From Euonymus europaeus (Eukaryota > Streptophyta > Magnoliopsida > Celastrales > Celastraceae), in contig OY756964.1 of assembly GCA_963580455.1 (NCBI GenBank), positions 20,620,001-20,684,000 on the forward strand: DNA of 64,000 nt. Reading direction: 5' to 3'. Positions 1 to 12,771 of the stretch are shown piece by piece. Below the pieces are notes generated by a model that worked only from the letters and a program-made list of their open reading frames with translations, made no database searches and was not told the DNA's origin. Each line of letters opens with the position of its first letter. Within the stretch, counting starts at the first letter, position 1. The translations under genes and the position numbers were made by a program.

Positions 1-210
1 AATACATGCATATAGGCTAGAATTATGATTCCATTTGTGGATCAAACACACTCTGTATATATATTGGAATACAAGGAAGTGAAATGCAATAACTTCAACC
101 AGTTCTCTATCTTTTATATAAACAAGTCAAAAAAATAATACTACTACAATGGATATTATCCTTAATAATCCATTACAAACCCATCCACCTCACCCAGCCC
201 CACAACAATT

Positions 211-652
211 ACTTCCTTTAATCCCAACCCGCCCACCTCACCAAGCCCAACAAACAACCACCTTGACAATGCTATCAATCCTCCACCCGAACCCTTGGCT
301 TTTTCTCATCCCATGATAACCCGCCACATGGCCGGTATCTCTAAACCAAAAGTTCGGACCGATGGGACCATAAAGTATCCTATTCGTCATACCTTATTTG
401 CTGAATTTGACTCTATTGAGCCCAGCTGTTTTACACAGGCAATAAAAAACAAAAAATGGCATGCTGCTACGACGGAGGAAATTAATGCTTTGCTAAAAAA
501 TGACACATGGACTTTTGTTCCGCCATCTCCCAACAAAAATACAGTGGGATGCAAATGGGACGACAATGACTTCCTTTAATCCCAACCCGCCCACCTCACC
601 AAGCCCAACAAACAACGACCTTGACAATGCTATCAATCCTCCACCCGAACCC
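211..652 (+). mobile_element. Ty1/copia reverse-transcriptase fragment between direct repeats
   Basis: Positions 295-579 encode about 90 residues that read as the junction upstream of a copia reverse transcriptase: a HPMITRHMAGISKPK stretch, then WHAATTEEINALLKNDTWTF and a VGCKW motif, which in intact elements leads into the first RT strands. The frame is lost immediately after VGCKW, so only the N-terminal edge of RT is present. The fragment is bracketed by an almost identical 84-bp sequence at 211-294 and 569-652 in direct orientation. No LTRs, primer site or other pol domains are visible nearby. It is a dead fragment, not a gene. Confidence 0.8.
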
Positions 653-699
653 CACGGTCAAAAAAATGACACAGTTCAATAAATTGAAACCCCACGTTC

Positions 700-2190
700 G
701 AGAGTACAAAATACAGTCGAACTAGCCCAAATTTGTATAGAGATGCCTTACATATTAGTTTATTAAAGATATGGAGAGGATAGATGAAAATTTTGGGTGG
801 ATTGTGTAAAAGAAGCATAGTTTGTGTGTTACAATTTCCATTTATGTTAGAATTGATGGCTAAAAAACTGCAGTGGCTAATTAAAGGCTTGAGCATGTTT
901 GGTGGAATCAGAGAGAATGGAACCCCATCCAACAACAGTTACTTCAAATTCAGCCATGGAGGGTGTGTGATTAGCCCATCCAGCTACCATTGTTCATGAG
1001 GGGAGACTATACCGCAGACACCGCCACAACCAACTCATCAAGGAGAAAGGTAACCTAAGCTACCTTGAAGGTGACTATAGGATAAAATCTACAATCAATG
1101 ATTTGTAAGATGTGAGTCACCAACAACCTGTGATCAGAGCAAAAGTGTGAGTCGGAGAACTTGACCTTGTATGTTGCCTAGCAATGAATCTCTTTTAATC
1201 AAGTCAATAAAACAGTCAAGACGAATGTCTAGCATATATATAATATAGGATGTACTGTGTCGTACTAGGTTTCGTCTTAAGTAAGGTCTTAGGGTATCAA
1301 TGGAAGTTCGTTCTCATACACATTTTCATTAAAAAATTTATGGGTGAATCTCCAACTAAAATATGCTTGAGTGATCAGTTTGAAATAAATCAAAATTTTA
1401 GGTTACTCACTTGTAATGTTTGAACATCGAGTGATTAAAATGAAAAACGACTCTTTTTTATAAGGGGTGTTCGCGGCCAATTTTGATTGATTTTTTGACT
1501 TTTTTTTTTGTCAAACCGTTTAGGCGATTTTCGATTTGATTTTTTCTGTCAATAGGCGATTTTCGGTTTGGTTTTTTGTCAATTTTAATGAAAAAATGTA
1601 AATTTTTTATTAAAAAAAACCTACAGTTCAATTCGGATTTTTTCAGTTTACCTTTTTGAATTTTCTTTTACCAGCCTCGCTTTTGATGACTAAAAGTTAA
1701 CTTAATTCTAAAGGGTATGATAGCTTCTGTGAAGTAGTCGGACAGGATGGAGAGAACTATATAAGTGATATTAATGCATTAACTAAAGTACAAGAGTAAT
1801 CAAAGTCTCTTAATAAATCAAAAAAAATCAGTGAACGATTTTTCTTTGACAACCATAAATAAATGAGTAATTATTCAGTGTAGTGACATGCGATATAACA
1901 TACATAATTAATAAGATTATGTTAATTAAAAACTAATTACCTCCATACTCAAACTCTCTTTCTTTGAATTCTTTGTGAATTGACATTATCTTACATATTA
2001 CATCATATGACAATGTGTGTATTGAATAATTTCTCAGTATCAATAAAAAATCCTCAGTAAGGACTAGGAAAAATTTTGATTAACAGGAAAGAAAAAATAA
2101 TAATAATCATGAAACGAAAGAAACAGGTGAGTCTAGTCTGATGAGGTAGCCCTCCAGTCGACGCGCGTGTTGTTGTGTTTGTCTCCGTTA
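700..2190. other. Intergenic DNA upstream of the WEB1-like gene
   Basis: No coding region is supported here. Positions 771-900 resemble part of the leader intron of the downstream WEB1-like gene (2546-2663). From about 1466 to 1680 the DNA is T-rich with a repeated GGCGATTTTCG motif and a GGGGTGTTCGCGG start typical of plant MITE-like repeats, but I could not pair its ends. The rest is AT-rich with no structure I can name. Confidence 0.5.
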
Positions 2191-3700
2191 AATTCTTGTA
2201 ATTTGTATTATCTAAATATGGCTAGTTCATTTTTAAGCTTCTTCTTCTGTAATAATCTCTGATTCTCCACGGCTTCATTAATTTCCAATCACCTCTAGAC
2301 TCTCTCCGTTGTTTCTGGTTTTACGCCGGGTACGTTCCTCTTCTTATTTTTCTTCTCTCTTCGCTCTGTTTTTTTTTTTGTAATTATCGGTACAGTTAGC
2401 TTGCTTTTCCCGTAATCTGTGCGTGGATTCTGAGTTTCGATTCTGTATGCGTCTCTGTATTGCGAATTTTATTTGGAAGGCTGTGGATGCCTGGATGGGG
2501 AATTCTGGGATTTGAATTTCTATGAACGTTGACTCTAAAGATAAGTATGGATTGGAGAGATTGAAATTTTGGGTGGATTGTGTGAAAGAAGCTTAGTTTG
2601 TGGGTTTGAATTGGTGGCTATAATTTAAAAATTGGAATGGCAGCTAATTAAGTTTGGCAATGTTTGTGCTGTATAATTTAGCTGCATATGTAGGAGGTTA
2701 CTCTGCTTGTGATGCAACAAGGAACTATCTGGAATTGTTCATTAGAAAATTTAATAAGGCATGAAAATCCTTTAAATCTCTTACTGAAGTTGGGTTTGCT
2801 GCAGTTAAATGGTTACATTTTAACATGCATTCGTCTTTGAGTTAGGAGAGAAGATTGAACTATATTCATTTAGATTGAAACATTTTCATTAGTGATCGTA
2901 ATGGATGACTTATGTTTGTAAATTAAACTGCACCTGACCATTGTTTGCTTACAAAATGTAGGTTTTGCTTTCAGTATCATTCTTGGTTTTCAGTAGTAAG
3001 CCGTTGAGTATCATCGACTTTGCTTGTTCAGACCTGGATCCTGCATTCCACAGCAATTTCTTAATGAAAGTTTTTGCTTGACCATATTTGAAATTGTGGA
3101 CACCTACGTGCTGTGAATATTCAAGAATATAAACTAGTATTTGTAACGGTACTTAAATGATGCATTCCAAAAAATACCAGGAACTCAAACGCCTTATTCT
3201 CATTCATTTTATTCCATGGCTGATGCTTTGACTCAAAAGCAAAACATGTGATTTTTTTTATTTTTTATTTTTAGTTGCAATTGTCTTAAGCAATCGTTTC
3301 GGCTCAAGGAATAAAGTATTTAAAAAAGACCTTTTGCCTTTAAATAATTGTTTTATCCCAAAAAATACTTAAACAAAAATGAATGCGATGGTGAAAGATG
3401 AAGCATTGAAAGTGTTAAATTGCACTCTGTGATATGTCTTTTGGCGCAATCCCTTCTATTTCAGATACTCTTTTGAACTTGAAATTTGAAGTCCTAATTC
3501 TAGATGCCGAGCTTCCTCAACTGAAATTCCGACTTTTTCATTCAAACTTATGGCATGAAATTCTCAAATTATAACTGTTAGCATATCTGAAAATTAGGCA
3601 ATTGGGACATATTCAGCTTTTTCTTTGCTAATCTAGTTTCTGAATGCATCAATTCAGATAAACTTTTGGCACTGCAAATCAGTGGACAATTGCTGGGGAA
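2190..3700 (+). promoter_or_regulatory. 5' leader exon and leader intron of the WEB1-like gene
   Basis: A pyrimidine-rich leader ends at a donor (CCGG|GTACGTTC) with the exon's last base at 2329. The intron runs 2330-3657 and ends at AATTCAG. The second part of the leader, 3658-3700, leads to the ATG at 3701. An in-frame TAA at 3659-3661 lies 14 codons before that ATG and supports the start. The leader's 5' end is not fixed by the sequence; 2190 is an estimate. Confidence 0.6.
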
Positions 3701-6700
3701 ATGCATCCTCTAGAACCTACTTTATCGCCCCATGATGATGACCATAGTGAAGCTCCATTGATTCCAGTTACAAATGGAAAACTAGAATCTGAAAGTCATT
3801 TTTCCATTGAGGAAACTTCACAAGATGGTACTCATAATCCATATGATGATCAAGATCCAATTGCAAAGGAGATTTCTGTGTCAACTTCAACCATTGATGA
3901 GATGTCGACAGATCATCAGGGCACTCAAATACAAGTTTCAAAAACTACAGCCACAGGGAATCCCACCAGTGGACAGAAATCTGAGGATGCCTATTCCATT
4001 GAAAGCGCTCAGGCCAATATTGATGGCATGAATATTCCTTCTGTTTCCTTTCCCGATGTAAGAGTTGAAGCGGATGAGCTCACTTTGCCGTATGCCAAGC
4101 TTCCTAGTATTGCCGTCAGTACCACAAATAAAGATGCTTGTTCTATAGGAAGGCCCTTCATTGGTGAAACGGTTACACCTTCTGCTTCCTCTCCTAAGGT
4201 AAGAGTGAAGTCTGGTGACCTCGGTTTGCCCCATAAGGTTCCAAGCATCTGTATGAGTACACCAAAATCTGTTGATTCTCCTAAACAAGTGAGACAGATG
4301 GATGCAAAAAGAGTCCCTATTATTGATACAACAGCTCCTTTTGAATCGGTCAAACAAGCAGTTTCCAAGTTTGGAGGAATTGTAGATTGGAAAGCACATA
4401 GACTCCAAACTGTAGAGGTACATTTGTTTTTTCCATTAGTAGTAAAATCATTTTGTGGATTTTGTTGATGAACCCTTTTTATCATCCTTTGGTTGAGATT
4501 TCATGCATCATTCTCATATATCTGCTTTCACTTTCTTGCATTCTTGTTGTTTCATGCAAATTAATGCAAAGTTTTTAGCTTTATTTATTTAGATACAAAG
4601 GTTGTTTTTTGTGGTATGTTGTGAAATGAGAAGGAACTGCTTTGTCAAATTGTTTGGTTTTTATGATTATGGAACATACTGAAGTGCCATAGAGATTGTG
4701 AATTTTGGAGAAGCATTGGCAATAGAATAATGCTAGTGTCAATTCTTGGGTATTGGTCTTATTGTTGGTTTTCAAAATAGTTGTGGAGAAGGGAGGGTGG
4801 TGGTAAAAGTTCCAGCATCAGAAGCCTATACGGTGCCCATCCTGATGGCATATATAAAATGTATGAAACCTGGGAGGCTGGTGAGAGGGGTTGAGCACAA
4901 AGAAAATTGTTTGACATAGTCCTCTGGTCGTACTGAATCATTTTCTGGATTTATTTGATCTTTCTGGATTTGCTTCAAGATAACTGCATATGCTTAGATT
5001 TTCCCAACAAATAAATCTTACTTTATTTTACTGCATATCACTGCAATTTTTCTGTGATTCAATGAATCTTTTTGCACAAATATTTATGCATATATTTTGT
5101 CTTCACTCTCTAAAACTTGACTGTGAATTTCTCCCGACTATATAGAGACGCAAGCTTGTGGAGGAAGAACTTGAGCAAATACAGGAGGAGATGCCTGAGT
5201 ATAAGAAACAATCCGAGGCTGCTGAAGAGGCAAAACAACAAGTTCTTCAGGAGCTGGATAGCACAAAGAGGCTTATCGAAGAACTAAAGCTCAACCTGGA
5301 GAGGGCGCAGACTGAAGAACATCAAGCAAAACAAGACTCTGAACTTGCTAAGCTCAGGGTGGAAGAGATGGAACGAGGGATTGCTGATGATGCTAGTGTT
5401 GCAGCCAAAGCACAGCTTGAGGTTGCTAAAGCCAGGTATACTTCTGCAATTTCAGAGCTAACATTGGTAAAAAATGAATTGGACTCACTGCAAAAAGAAT
5501 ATGCTTCTTTGGTTACTGAGAAAGATGTCACAATGAAGAAAGCTGAGGAGGCCATTTCTGCATCAAAAGAGGTTGAGAGGACAGAGGAAGAACTGAACAT
5601 TGAACTGATTGCCACAAAAGAGGCCCTGGAGTCTGCACATGCTAACCATCTGGAGGCTGAAGAACGAAGAATAGGAGCTGCCCTGGCCAGAGAACAAGAT
5701 TCCCTTCACTGGGAGGAGGAATTGAAGCAAGCAGAAGAGGAACTCCAGAGACTTAGCCAGCAGATTCTTTCATCCAAGGATCTCAAAACAAAATTGGACA
5801 CTGCTTCAGCCTTGCTTCTTGGTTTGAAAGCTGAACTAGCGGCTTATATGGAGTCCAAGTTGATCGAAGAAACTGATGAAGGGCACTCAAAAGATGATAC
5901 AGACGGACTAGAGAAGAAAACTCACACTGATACACAAGGGGCAGTTGCTTCAGCGAAGAAGGGACTTGAAGAAGTGAAGCTTAAAATTGAGAAAGCAACT
6001 GCTGAAGTAAATATCCTCAAGGTAGCTGCCATATCATTACAAACAGAACTAGAAAGTGAAAAGTCAGCTCTAGCCACCATTAGGCAAAGAGAAGGTATGG
6101 CATCAGTGGCAGTCTCATCTCTTGAAGCTGAACTGGATAAAACCAAGTCCGAAACAGCTTTAGTGCAAATGAAGGAGAAAGAAGCCAGGGAAAAGATGGC
6201 GGACATTCCCAAGAAGCTACAGGAAGCTGTACTGGAGGCTGACGAGGCCAAGTCACTAGCTCAAATAGCTCGTGAGGAGCTACGCAAGGCAAATGATGAG
6301 GCAGAGCAAGTAAAGGCTGGAGCAAGTACAATGGAAAGCAGATTACTTGCAGCCCAAAAGGAGACTGAGGCTGCTAAGGCTTCAGAAAAATTGGCTTTAG
6401 CAGCTATCAAAGCATTGCAAGAGAGTGAATCTGCACAAAGCACAAATGATGTGGATTCACCTATCGGTGTAACACTTTCAATAGATGATTACTTTGAGCT
6501 CAGCAAACTTGCTCATGAGGCAGAGGAGCAGGCTAACATGAGAGTGGCAGCTGCCATGTTGCAAATTGAGGTGGCTGAGGAGTCCGAGTTGAAAACCTCT
6601 GAGAAGTTGGAAGAAGTGAATCAGGAGATGACTGCAAGAAAGGAAGCATTAAGAATAGCTATGGACAAAGCTGAGAAGGCCAAGGAAGGAAAGTTGGGTG

Positions 6701-7014
6701 TCGAGCAGGAACTAAGGAGGTGGAGGGCTGAGCATGAGCAACAACGAAAGGCTAGAGAAGCTGGTCAAGGAGTTGCAAACCCCATTATGAGCCCAAGAAC
6801 AAATTTTGAGGGCAAAATGGAATTGAAGAACTTTGACCAGACAGCAGATGCTACTGCTCCTTATGCACCAAGTCCAAATGCATATGTTCAGACAAGTTAC
6901 AGTAAAAATGATTCATCTCCAGACATGAAAGCCTTCAAGAAAAATAAGTCATTTTTCCCACGAATTTTAATGTTTCTGGGCAGAAGAAGGGCACAATCAA
7001 ATAAGTCAACATAA
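3701..7014 (+). CDS. WEB1: WEB1-like coiled-coil protein (WEMBL/DUF827 family)
   Basis: Two coding exons, 3701-4417 and 5146-7014, join in phase 0 across a GTACAT...TATAG intron and give 861 residues. Residues 1 to about 205 are acidic, Ser/Thr-rich and probably disordered. The family domain starts near [13 protein letters not shown] (about residue 214), crosses the splice as [14 protein letters not shown], and continues as long heptad-rich coiled coil (for example [20 protein letters not shown]) to about residue 790. A basic tail ends [13 protein letters not shown]. In Arabidopsis WEB1 pairs with PMI2 to control blue-light chloroplast photorelocation through actin; that role is inferred from family. 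WEB1 and the WEL paralogues cannot be told apart by eye. The neighbouring VID27 gene matches a pairing seen in Arabidopsis. Confidence 0.93.
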
Positions 7015-7683
7015 CTCTTCATTTAAAGTCAATGTGAGTGCATCTAATGTGATTTTACTGCTCTTTGTTTGGCTTTCTTCTCATCATTCCAGTGGCAGAT
7101 GAGTTCTTACAGAATTTTATTCAATGTAAATGATGGTGATTATTTCATGTATGATAAGTGGATTGAATTATATTTTTGCTCACTGGAAGGAATGTATAGC
7201 TGGTGGATTTGAAGGAGGCATAATAAGGACTATTGTAAAATCTCCATGAAAGTGCTTTAAGAAAGAATTTGGGCTCCTTGCTGGTTTCCTGTTTGTGTGG
7301 GATTATTTGTAATTCTTTCTATGTTCTGAATTGCGATGGAGTCGAGAGCTTGATACGTCATTTAACTTCCTTTTTAAAGTAAATCTTACCAACTGGATTC
7401 TTAAACAATATTATCAGTGTTGTTCTAGACCAAAGGCTTTATGTTACTGTTATGTTGTGATAAATCTCTCTATTCCCTCTCTATGTTTAAGGATTTTGAG
7501 ATATTGGGTCTGAATTTTGTGGGAAAGGTCTGAAAAAAACCTGATTTTTAACAAGAAATAATGAAATAGAATCACAATAGAAATGGTTTCATATTGAATA
7601 TGTTCTAGGTATTTAGTATCCTAGTTAATGTCTTGCACTTAGAACATCATGTTGATTTGCCAGCCATTAATTCAATCAGCTAT
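7015..7683. other. 3' ends of two convergent genes
   Basis: This gap lies between the stop of the WEB1-like gene (+) and the stop of LHCA5 (-). It should hold both 3' untranslated regions. It is AT-rich, with no further coding sequence. The convergent arrangement leaves about 670 bp in which the two transcripts could overlap. Confidence 0.6.
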
Positions 7684-9083
7684 TCATGAACCCGAGTTGG
7701 CAAGTGTTTGAATGATTGTCTTGTGCCAGGGATTGGAGAGGTGCTCCACAAGATTATCTATTGGACCTCTGTGCGTCACTGATGCTTGTACAAATATTCC
7801 AAGCACAGCTACCATTGCAAGTCGCCCTGAAAATTAAATTATTCAGAGATTTCACCAACAGATCTGAGTTCAGTATCTAAATGGCACAAAGATGTGCGGC
7901 ACAAACCATTCTTAATTTCCTTAAGCTTCCAATCATGAGCATTTTTAATGTCTTTTGCCAAACCAAGAGGGTTTAGTAATGGGCCTCCAGGGTACCTATT
8001 GAACACAAAATGTTAGTGCAAAGATAGGCACCACTGCAATGAAGAAACTCAAATAGTGATACTGTAGGAAACTACCCTGGCTCTAGCCCTTCTAGTGCCT
8101 CTTCCAATCCGAAGAAGGTACCCTCCTCTGCTTGAGATCCAGGTTTAATATAGTCCATGTACCTTTTGGTTTCAGCAAATCTGTGCACAGATGGGAATGA
8201 AATTATACCAGGTCTGAAAAGTGAAGTGTGAGACTATGTAATTTGGTTTTAGTGTGTAAAGAATCTTAAACTAATGGGCGAAAGCCCAATTGTTTATCGT
8301 TTTGGCAGAGACATATGCCAACGGCTGTCCCAGGTTCGATCCCAGATGTTGTCTATCCCCTTTAGTTTCGTGCGGGTGGCATGCCCAGTGGTGTGTTATC
8401 TGTTACCAAAAATGAAAGTGTAAAGAATCTTACCCCATCAAGAGTAGCTGGACAACTAACAAAGTTCTTGTGCTTGCAAATTCAAATTTCACTGCACCTG
8501 CTTCATACCAAACTGGCAACTTCTTGATCCCTGTCACACGAAGTAACTGCCTCCAAACAAAATGAAAAAGAAAATACATCAAAAATAGATTCAATGTCTT
8601 TTTATAGAATTGGTGGCTACGAAGTCAGATAGGCCATTTTGGGTCTACTCACATCTGTGTATAGAATGCCAGCAACTCCAGCCATAGCAAAACGAGCATG
8701 CACCAGCTCTGCCTGGACGTACCACCTCAAGCTTTCCGGGTTCTCTCCAAGTCCGAGAGGATCAAATCCATAATCTCCAGCCAAACTTTTATCAGTACAA
8801 AAAAAAGTTGTGATGCTTGAATCAAAATAATGTTAAATATCAACAAAAAATATTACATGGCTCACGTTCCATCAAGATAAGGTGGGGGGTCAAGCCCAGG
8901 GAGCCATGTTGGTCGCTGCTGGGCTCGAACCACTGTGTGCAGATAGCGTTGAGTAACTCCTTGTTTAGCAGACCATAAAGTGTTTCTTCCAACCAACGAG
9001 GACCCAAAAATGTCCTTGCCATGAAAGGATAGATTTGAGCAGTATGGCTGAACAAGAATGACTCTCCCAGCAGTAGCAGCCAT
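7684..9083 (-). CDS. LHCA5: Photosystem I chlorophyll a/b-binding protein LHCA5, chloroplast
   Basis: Six exons on the minus strand (9083-8866, 8785-8653, 8546-8434, 8180-8076, 7995-7907, 7826-7684) join in frame with GT-AG introns and encode 266 residues, close to the family length of about 256. An N-terminal Ser/Arg-containing transit peptide precedes mature sequence [16 protein letters not shown]. Chlorophyll-binding LHC signatures follow: [12 protein letters not shown] and [10 protein letters not shown] (helix B), and LKEIKNGRLAM (helix C). The [11 protein letters not shown] start and the ending [13 protein letters not shown] point to LHCA5 rather than LHCA1-4. In Arabidopsis LHCA5 is a low-abundance linker that helps join PSI to the NDH complex. 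A SINE lies just inside intron 3. Confidence 0.93.
8254..8432 (+). mobile_element. SINE insertion in LHCA5 intron 3 with 15-bp target duplication
   Basis: A body of about 149 bp (8269-8417) is flanked by perfect direct repeats GTGTAAAGAATCTTA at 8254-8268 and 8418-8432. It contains GGTTCGATCCC (8333-8343), a good match to the Pol III B box, and an A/T-rich tail end (CCAAAAATGAAA). These are the hallmarks of a tRNA-derived SINE integrated by LINE machinery. The A box is not clear. The right-hand duplicate abuts the LHCA5 exon 3 splice donor: the donor G is at 8433 and the T at 8432. Confidence 0.8.
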
Positions 9084-9721
9084 TTTTCTCTCTTTCTATC
9101 AACCAGACCCAAGCGTACTCTTACCATATCCAACATCCACGTATGTTAAGTATGTTCTCAGAAAATGTGATAACATGGGCCCATTTACCCTGGCAGATCC
9201 TGTGGTGGCTTCCACACCAAATAAAGAGTTGGAGCTACAGCATTAACATCCAAAAAAGGCATCCCATTTCAGTCTATTCAATCTGCCCACATCCATTTTG
9301 AGACAAAAATCGAATTATCAAACTCAAACAGCAGTTCTCTAGTACCTTGTCTCAGTCAACCATCTGCCATAACTGTCTTAGAAGCAATACTCTAAAGATT
9401 GCTTTTCTATCAGTCAAATAAATTGTCAAGGCTACGAAGCAGCTTGATCTCAACAACGATAGAGAAGGAAATAATAATGAGCATGACACTTTAAGCCACT
9501 GCAATAAGGAAGCAACTCTGCTTCATCACAGGTAATACAAGTGGGTTGTCAAGCAATAAAAATTTCTCAAACAAGAATTTAGACAGCTTCGCTCATGACA
9601 ATTCAAATTTTGAAAGTAACCTAATTCCACAACAATCTAAAATACAATATAGGAGTTTTAGCTAAAAGTTTTAAACTAATTCAATAGCATTGAATGTTTG
9701 ATCAAGGCAATGTTGAGCTTG
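9084..9721. other. LHCA5 promoter region and VID27 3' end
   Basis: Both neighbours are on the minus strand, so this 638-bp gap holds the LHCA5 promoter and leader and the VID27-like gene's 3' untranslated region. No coding sequence is supported. I found no convincing TATA box or other defined element by eye. Confidence 0.5.
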
Positions 9722-12700
9722 TCATTGCCTGCTGGATATGCTGAAAGAGCTGACTTTCATTGGAGTTGCAATCACTAGTGGCGCTTCAGGTGAATCAGTG
9801 ACTGCAAACTTCTCATGCATGAAACGACTATCAACGATGGAGTCATCCTTAAGCACTATCTTGTAGCAGTAGCAACTTTTAAGGCCCTCCTGGTTGCGAT
9901 AGCACTCGTGAGAACCATTCTTCACCTGCTGGAAGTTCCATATCACACTAAACTTGCCCACAGTTGCAACCAAATGGCGCTCCTGCTTCCCATTTTCGGT
10001 AACCTGAGTATTTTTTGCAACACAACTTAAAAGGTTTTTTTCAGAGGACAAATGATGTAGAACTTGAAAAAATAGGGATACATTTGTCGGTCCTTAGAAA
10101 CTAGAGGTACTAAAAAAGATATTTGCAAAACCCAGAACGGTTTTCAATTTTTCATCTCTATACTTCTGAAGAAAAAGAAAAAAAGTTTTCGACCCATCAA
10201 AACACTTTTAGACAAAACTTATGCTTTATACCCATGAGTATGCTTTAAGCCAAGAGCAGACCAGTTACACAAGGAGGAATAATGAGAAAACTTCTTCAGG
10301 AAAGCATTCCAAATTAAACGTGCATGTGTGTGTCTGAGAGAGAGTTATTGCGTTCTTTAATTTCACAACATATTCAATCTAACAATCACCATCCTTGCAT
10401 CTTCGAATGCAGAAAGACCATGTATGAAATCCTCTTAATAAGCACCAAGCAGAGTGAAATAAAACCTTAATTCCTATGCATAACGTTCTCCAATATCACG
10501 ATCACCAAATCAGCTTAGAAATAACGGGTTTGGTTTGTGACAACAATGGTTGAAAACCTGATTAGCTAAATAGTATTCACTTAGCTAAAGACTCATAATA
10601 ATTTAGTGAAAAGAACATTTAAGAGTCAGCTTTAATCAATCAACACAATACCTCTAAAGCCTACAAAGAAACTACACCTCTATACATTAATGCAGCAACT
10701 GAATTGAAGTTTATCACATTATTCAAATCTGATGTGTTTATAATTGCACATTTTGCTATTTTTCAGTAAGTCCAAAACCTTCCCAAATCATATGCTGATA
10801 CAATATATAAAAAAGCATACAGCATAAAGGATCAGCAACCACTGCCAGTTATCTGGTTCAAAGAACACTTCTACAAACTGTAAATTAATTCAGACAATAT
10901 AATTTCTGAAAACTGATAGAGTTTAATTAAGCAGAATAATTGGCCCGATTAACACCTGCGGCCAAAGACTCAAATTAAGCTCCTACCTTCAAATAAGGAG
11001 ATAAATACTTTTACTAACATAAATGGGTAGGTGAGCAGTATATAGTGACAGTAGTGACTGCAAGCATGACTTAGTGAATACGAATGCTTACCCATGAAAA
11101 CTGAGCATTATGGAACTTATTATCACCTCCAGCTAAATGTGCATCCAAAGGAGTCAGCTTCAACAATCTTGGAGCTGCAATCCTATTCCCCATACGACCG
11201 CTGAAGCCAGTTTTTGTCCTACCTTCTTTGTCTGTGAAGAGGGTGCAGATGAGGATCAGATACGTATCAGTGGTGCCCAATATCCACTTCCCATCAAAGG
11301 TAACATCAACATGGGTGATAGGTGACCCAAGACCTGGGAAAGCTGTTTTTGCTTGCCTCATGGAACTGCTTGAATATAGTCTAATCTTCCCATCAAGAGA
11401 CCCAACAACAATTGAGCCATCGCCAGTGGTTGCAAAAGACTGAAAGTTAGTCCCTCTGGAGAACTGGTGCCCTTGAGTCCAATTCAGAACGGGGTCACTA
11501 GCAGTTGCGAGATTCTGTACCATTCCATTGCGGTCACGCATATCCCACCTACAAAGCCTATTATCATCCAATCCCAAAAAAGTTGATCCTGATGGGTCTA
11601 ACTGAGCTCCCTTGCTATCATTGCTAATATCCCTCATTGTAATGTCAGTCCCATCCTTTGCAAACTTCCACTCAGTAACAATTTTACCAGTCTCAATATC
11701 AAGCTGATGTAACCCTGTGGAATGAGGCTTCCCTTCCTTCATTGGACTCATCAGAAGCATATTAGTCTCAGCCCGCATGAGAAGGGCCTTCTTCTGTACT
11801 GAGCGTGCCAAGCTGGACCCACCTCGATAACTCCCATTGTCGTAATTCACAAAAACACCCTTCCCATGAATCCCATGGCTAAAATTCTTAACCACCTGAA
11901 TGCCAGTGTCACCCACCAAGAAACTGTTATCCAATGCACCCAATGCCAAGCTCTGTATTCCTCCGTTTGATGCCTCCTCAAACTCCTCCCTCAAATCTTG
12001 ATTTTCCCTCAATGGCGTTGCGGGTTCAGGGCTCTTCAATATGCCATCCTCCGCATCTTCCCACATAGAATCATCTGCTATCTCAGGCTTCACCCATCCC
12101 ATAAAATCCTTCCCATAAACCTTAATTCTGTTTGCCTCTGTTGCCTCATACCCGTAAGTGTTCTCAAACAAACAATCCTGGTACTTAGTGACAAAATCCC
12201 TATAAGCCTCAATACCAAAGAACTTCATAGCCCAAACACCCCTTGCCACAAAATCAACACGAAGCTGGTCTCCAAGAGTCTTCAACTGCATCCCCGACCC
12301 AACCATTGCTCGAACTTTAGCACCAACCTTCAAGATCCACCAGGAATCAACTTCGCCTTCACTTTCTTCCTCTTCTTCATCCTCATTTTCGTTACCATCA
12401 CCGTCCAATTTGGAAGACTTGATAAAGACGTAACAGGTTCGCTTCTCAGAGGTGATCCACTTCGCCTTTGGTGTATTGCCACCGATGTGCAGGTAGAGCT
12501 TGACGGAATTTTTTAGGTTTGGGTTTTGCGGTTGCGGTTGAGATGATGACGATGGGTATTTCAGCTTCAGAGCCTTGAGTTTGGCCTCCACCTCGTCGAG
12601 CGACGAAGGAGATTTAGGTTTTTGTCCGAAGGAGGATCTTTCAGGGGTTGTATCTTTCACTTCATGGTAGGTCTCTTCATCTTCATCTTCATCTTCTTGG

Positions 12701-12771
12701 CTTCTTTCTTCCTCGTATTCTTCATCTGAGTCCGAAATCTCAAGATTCTCACGGCTGTTAGCGCCACCCAT
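9722..12771 (-). CDS. VID27-like (CYPRO4-type) WD40 protein
   Basis: Two exons (12771-11092 and 10003-9722) join in phase 0 across a 1,088-bp intron and give 653 residues. I chose the ATG at 12771 ([11 protein letters not shown]), because plant homologues begin MGG; an upstream in-frame ATG at 12792 would add seven residues. The N-terminus is highly acidic ([17 protein letters not shown]). The middle holds the conserved VID27 region with [10 protein letters not shown] and [13 protein letters not shown]. The C-terminal half has beta-propeller-like blades ([31 protein letters not shown]). Yeast VID27 is linked to vacuolar import and degradation; the plant function is poorly defined, and plant copies are annotated CYPRO4. 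The adjacent WEB-like gene fits conserved synteny. Confidence 0.92.

Noticed and set aside
3938..4485. Two long minus-strand reading frames opposite WEB1 exon 1
   Set aside because: They are antisense to a well-supported exon, overlap each other, and match no family; they mirror the codon composition of the real gene.
5322..6443. Minus-strand Ser/Ala-rich frames opposite the WEB1 coiled coil
   Set aside because: Antisense of Glu/Lys/Ala-rich heptads yields Ser/Leu/Phe-rich open frames by composition alone.
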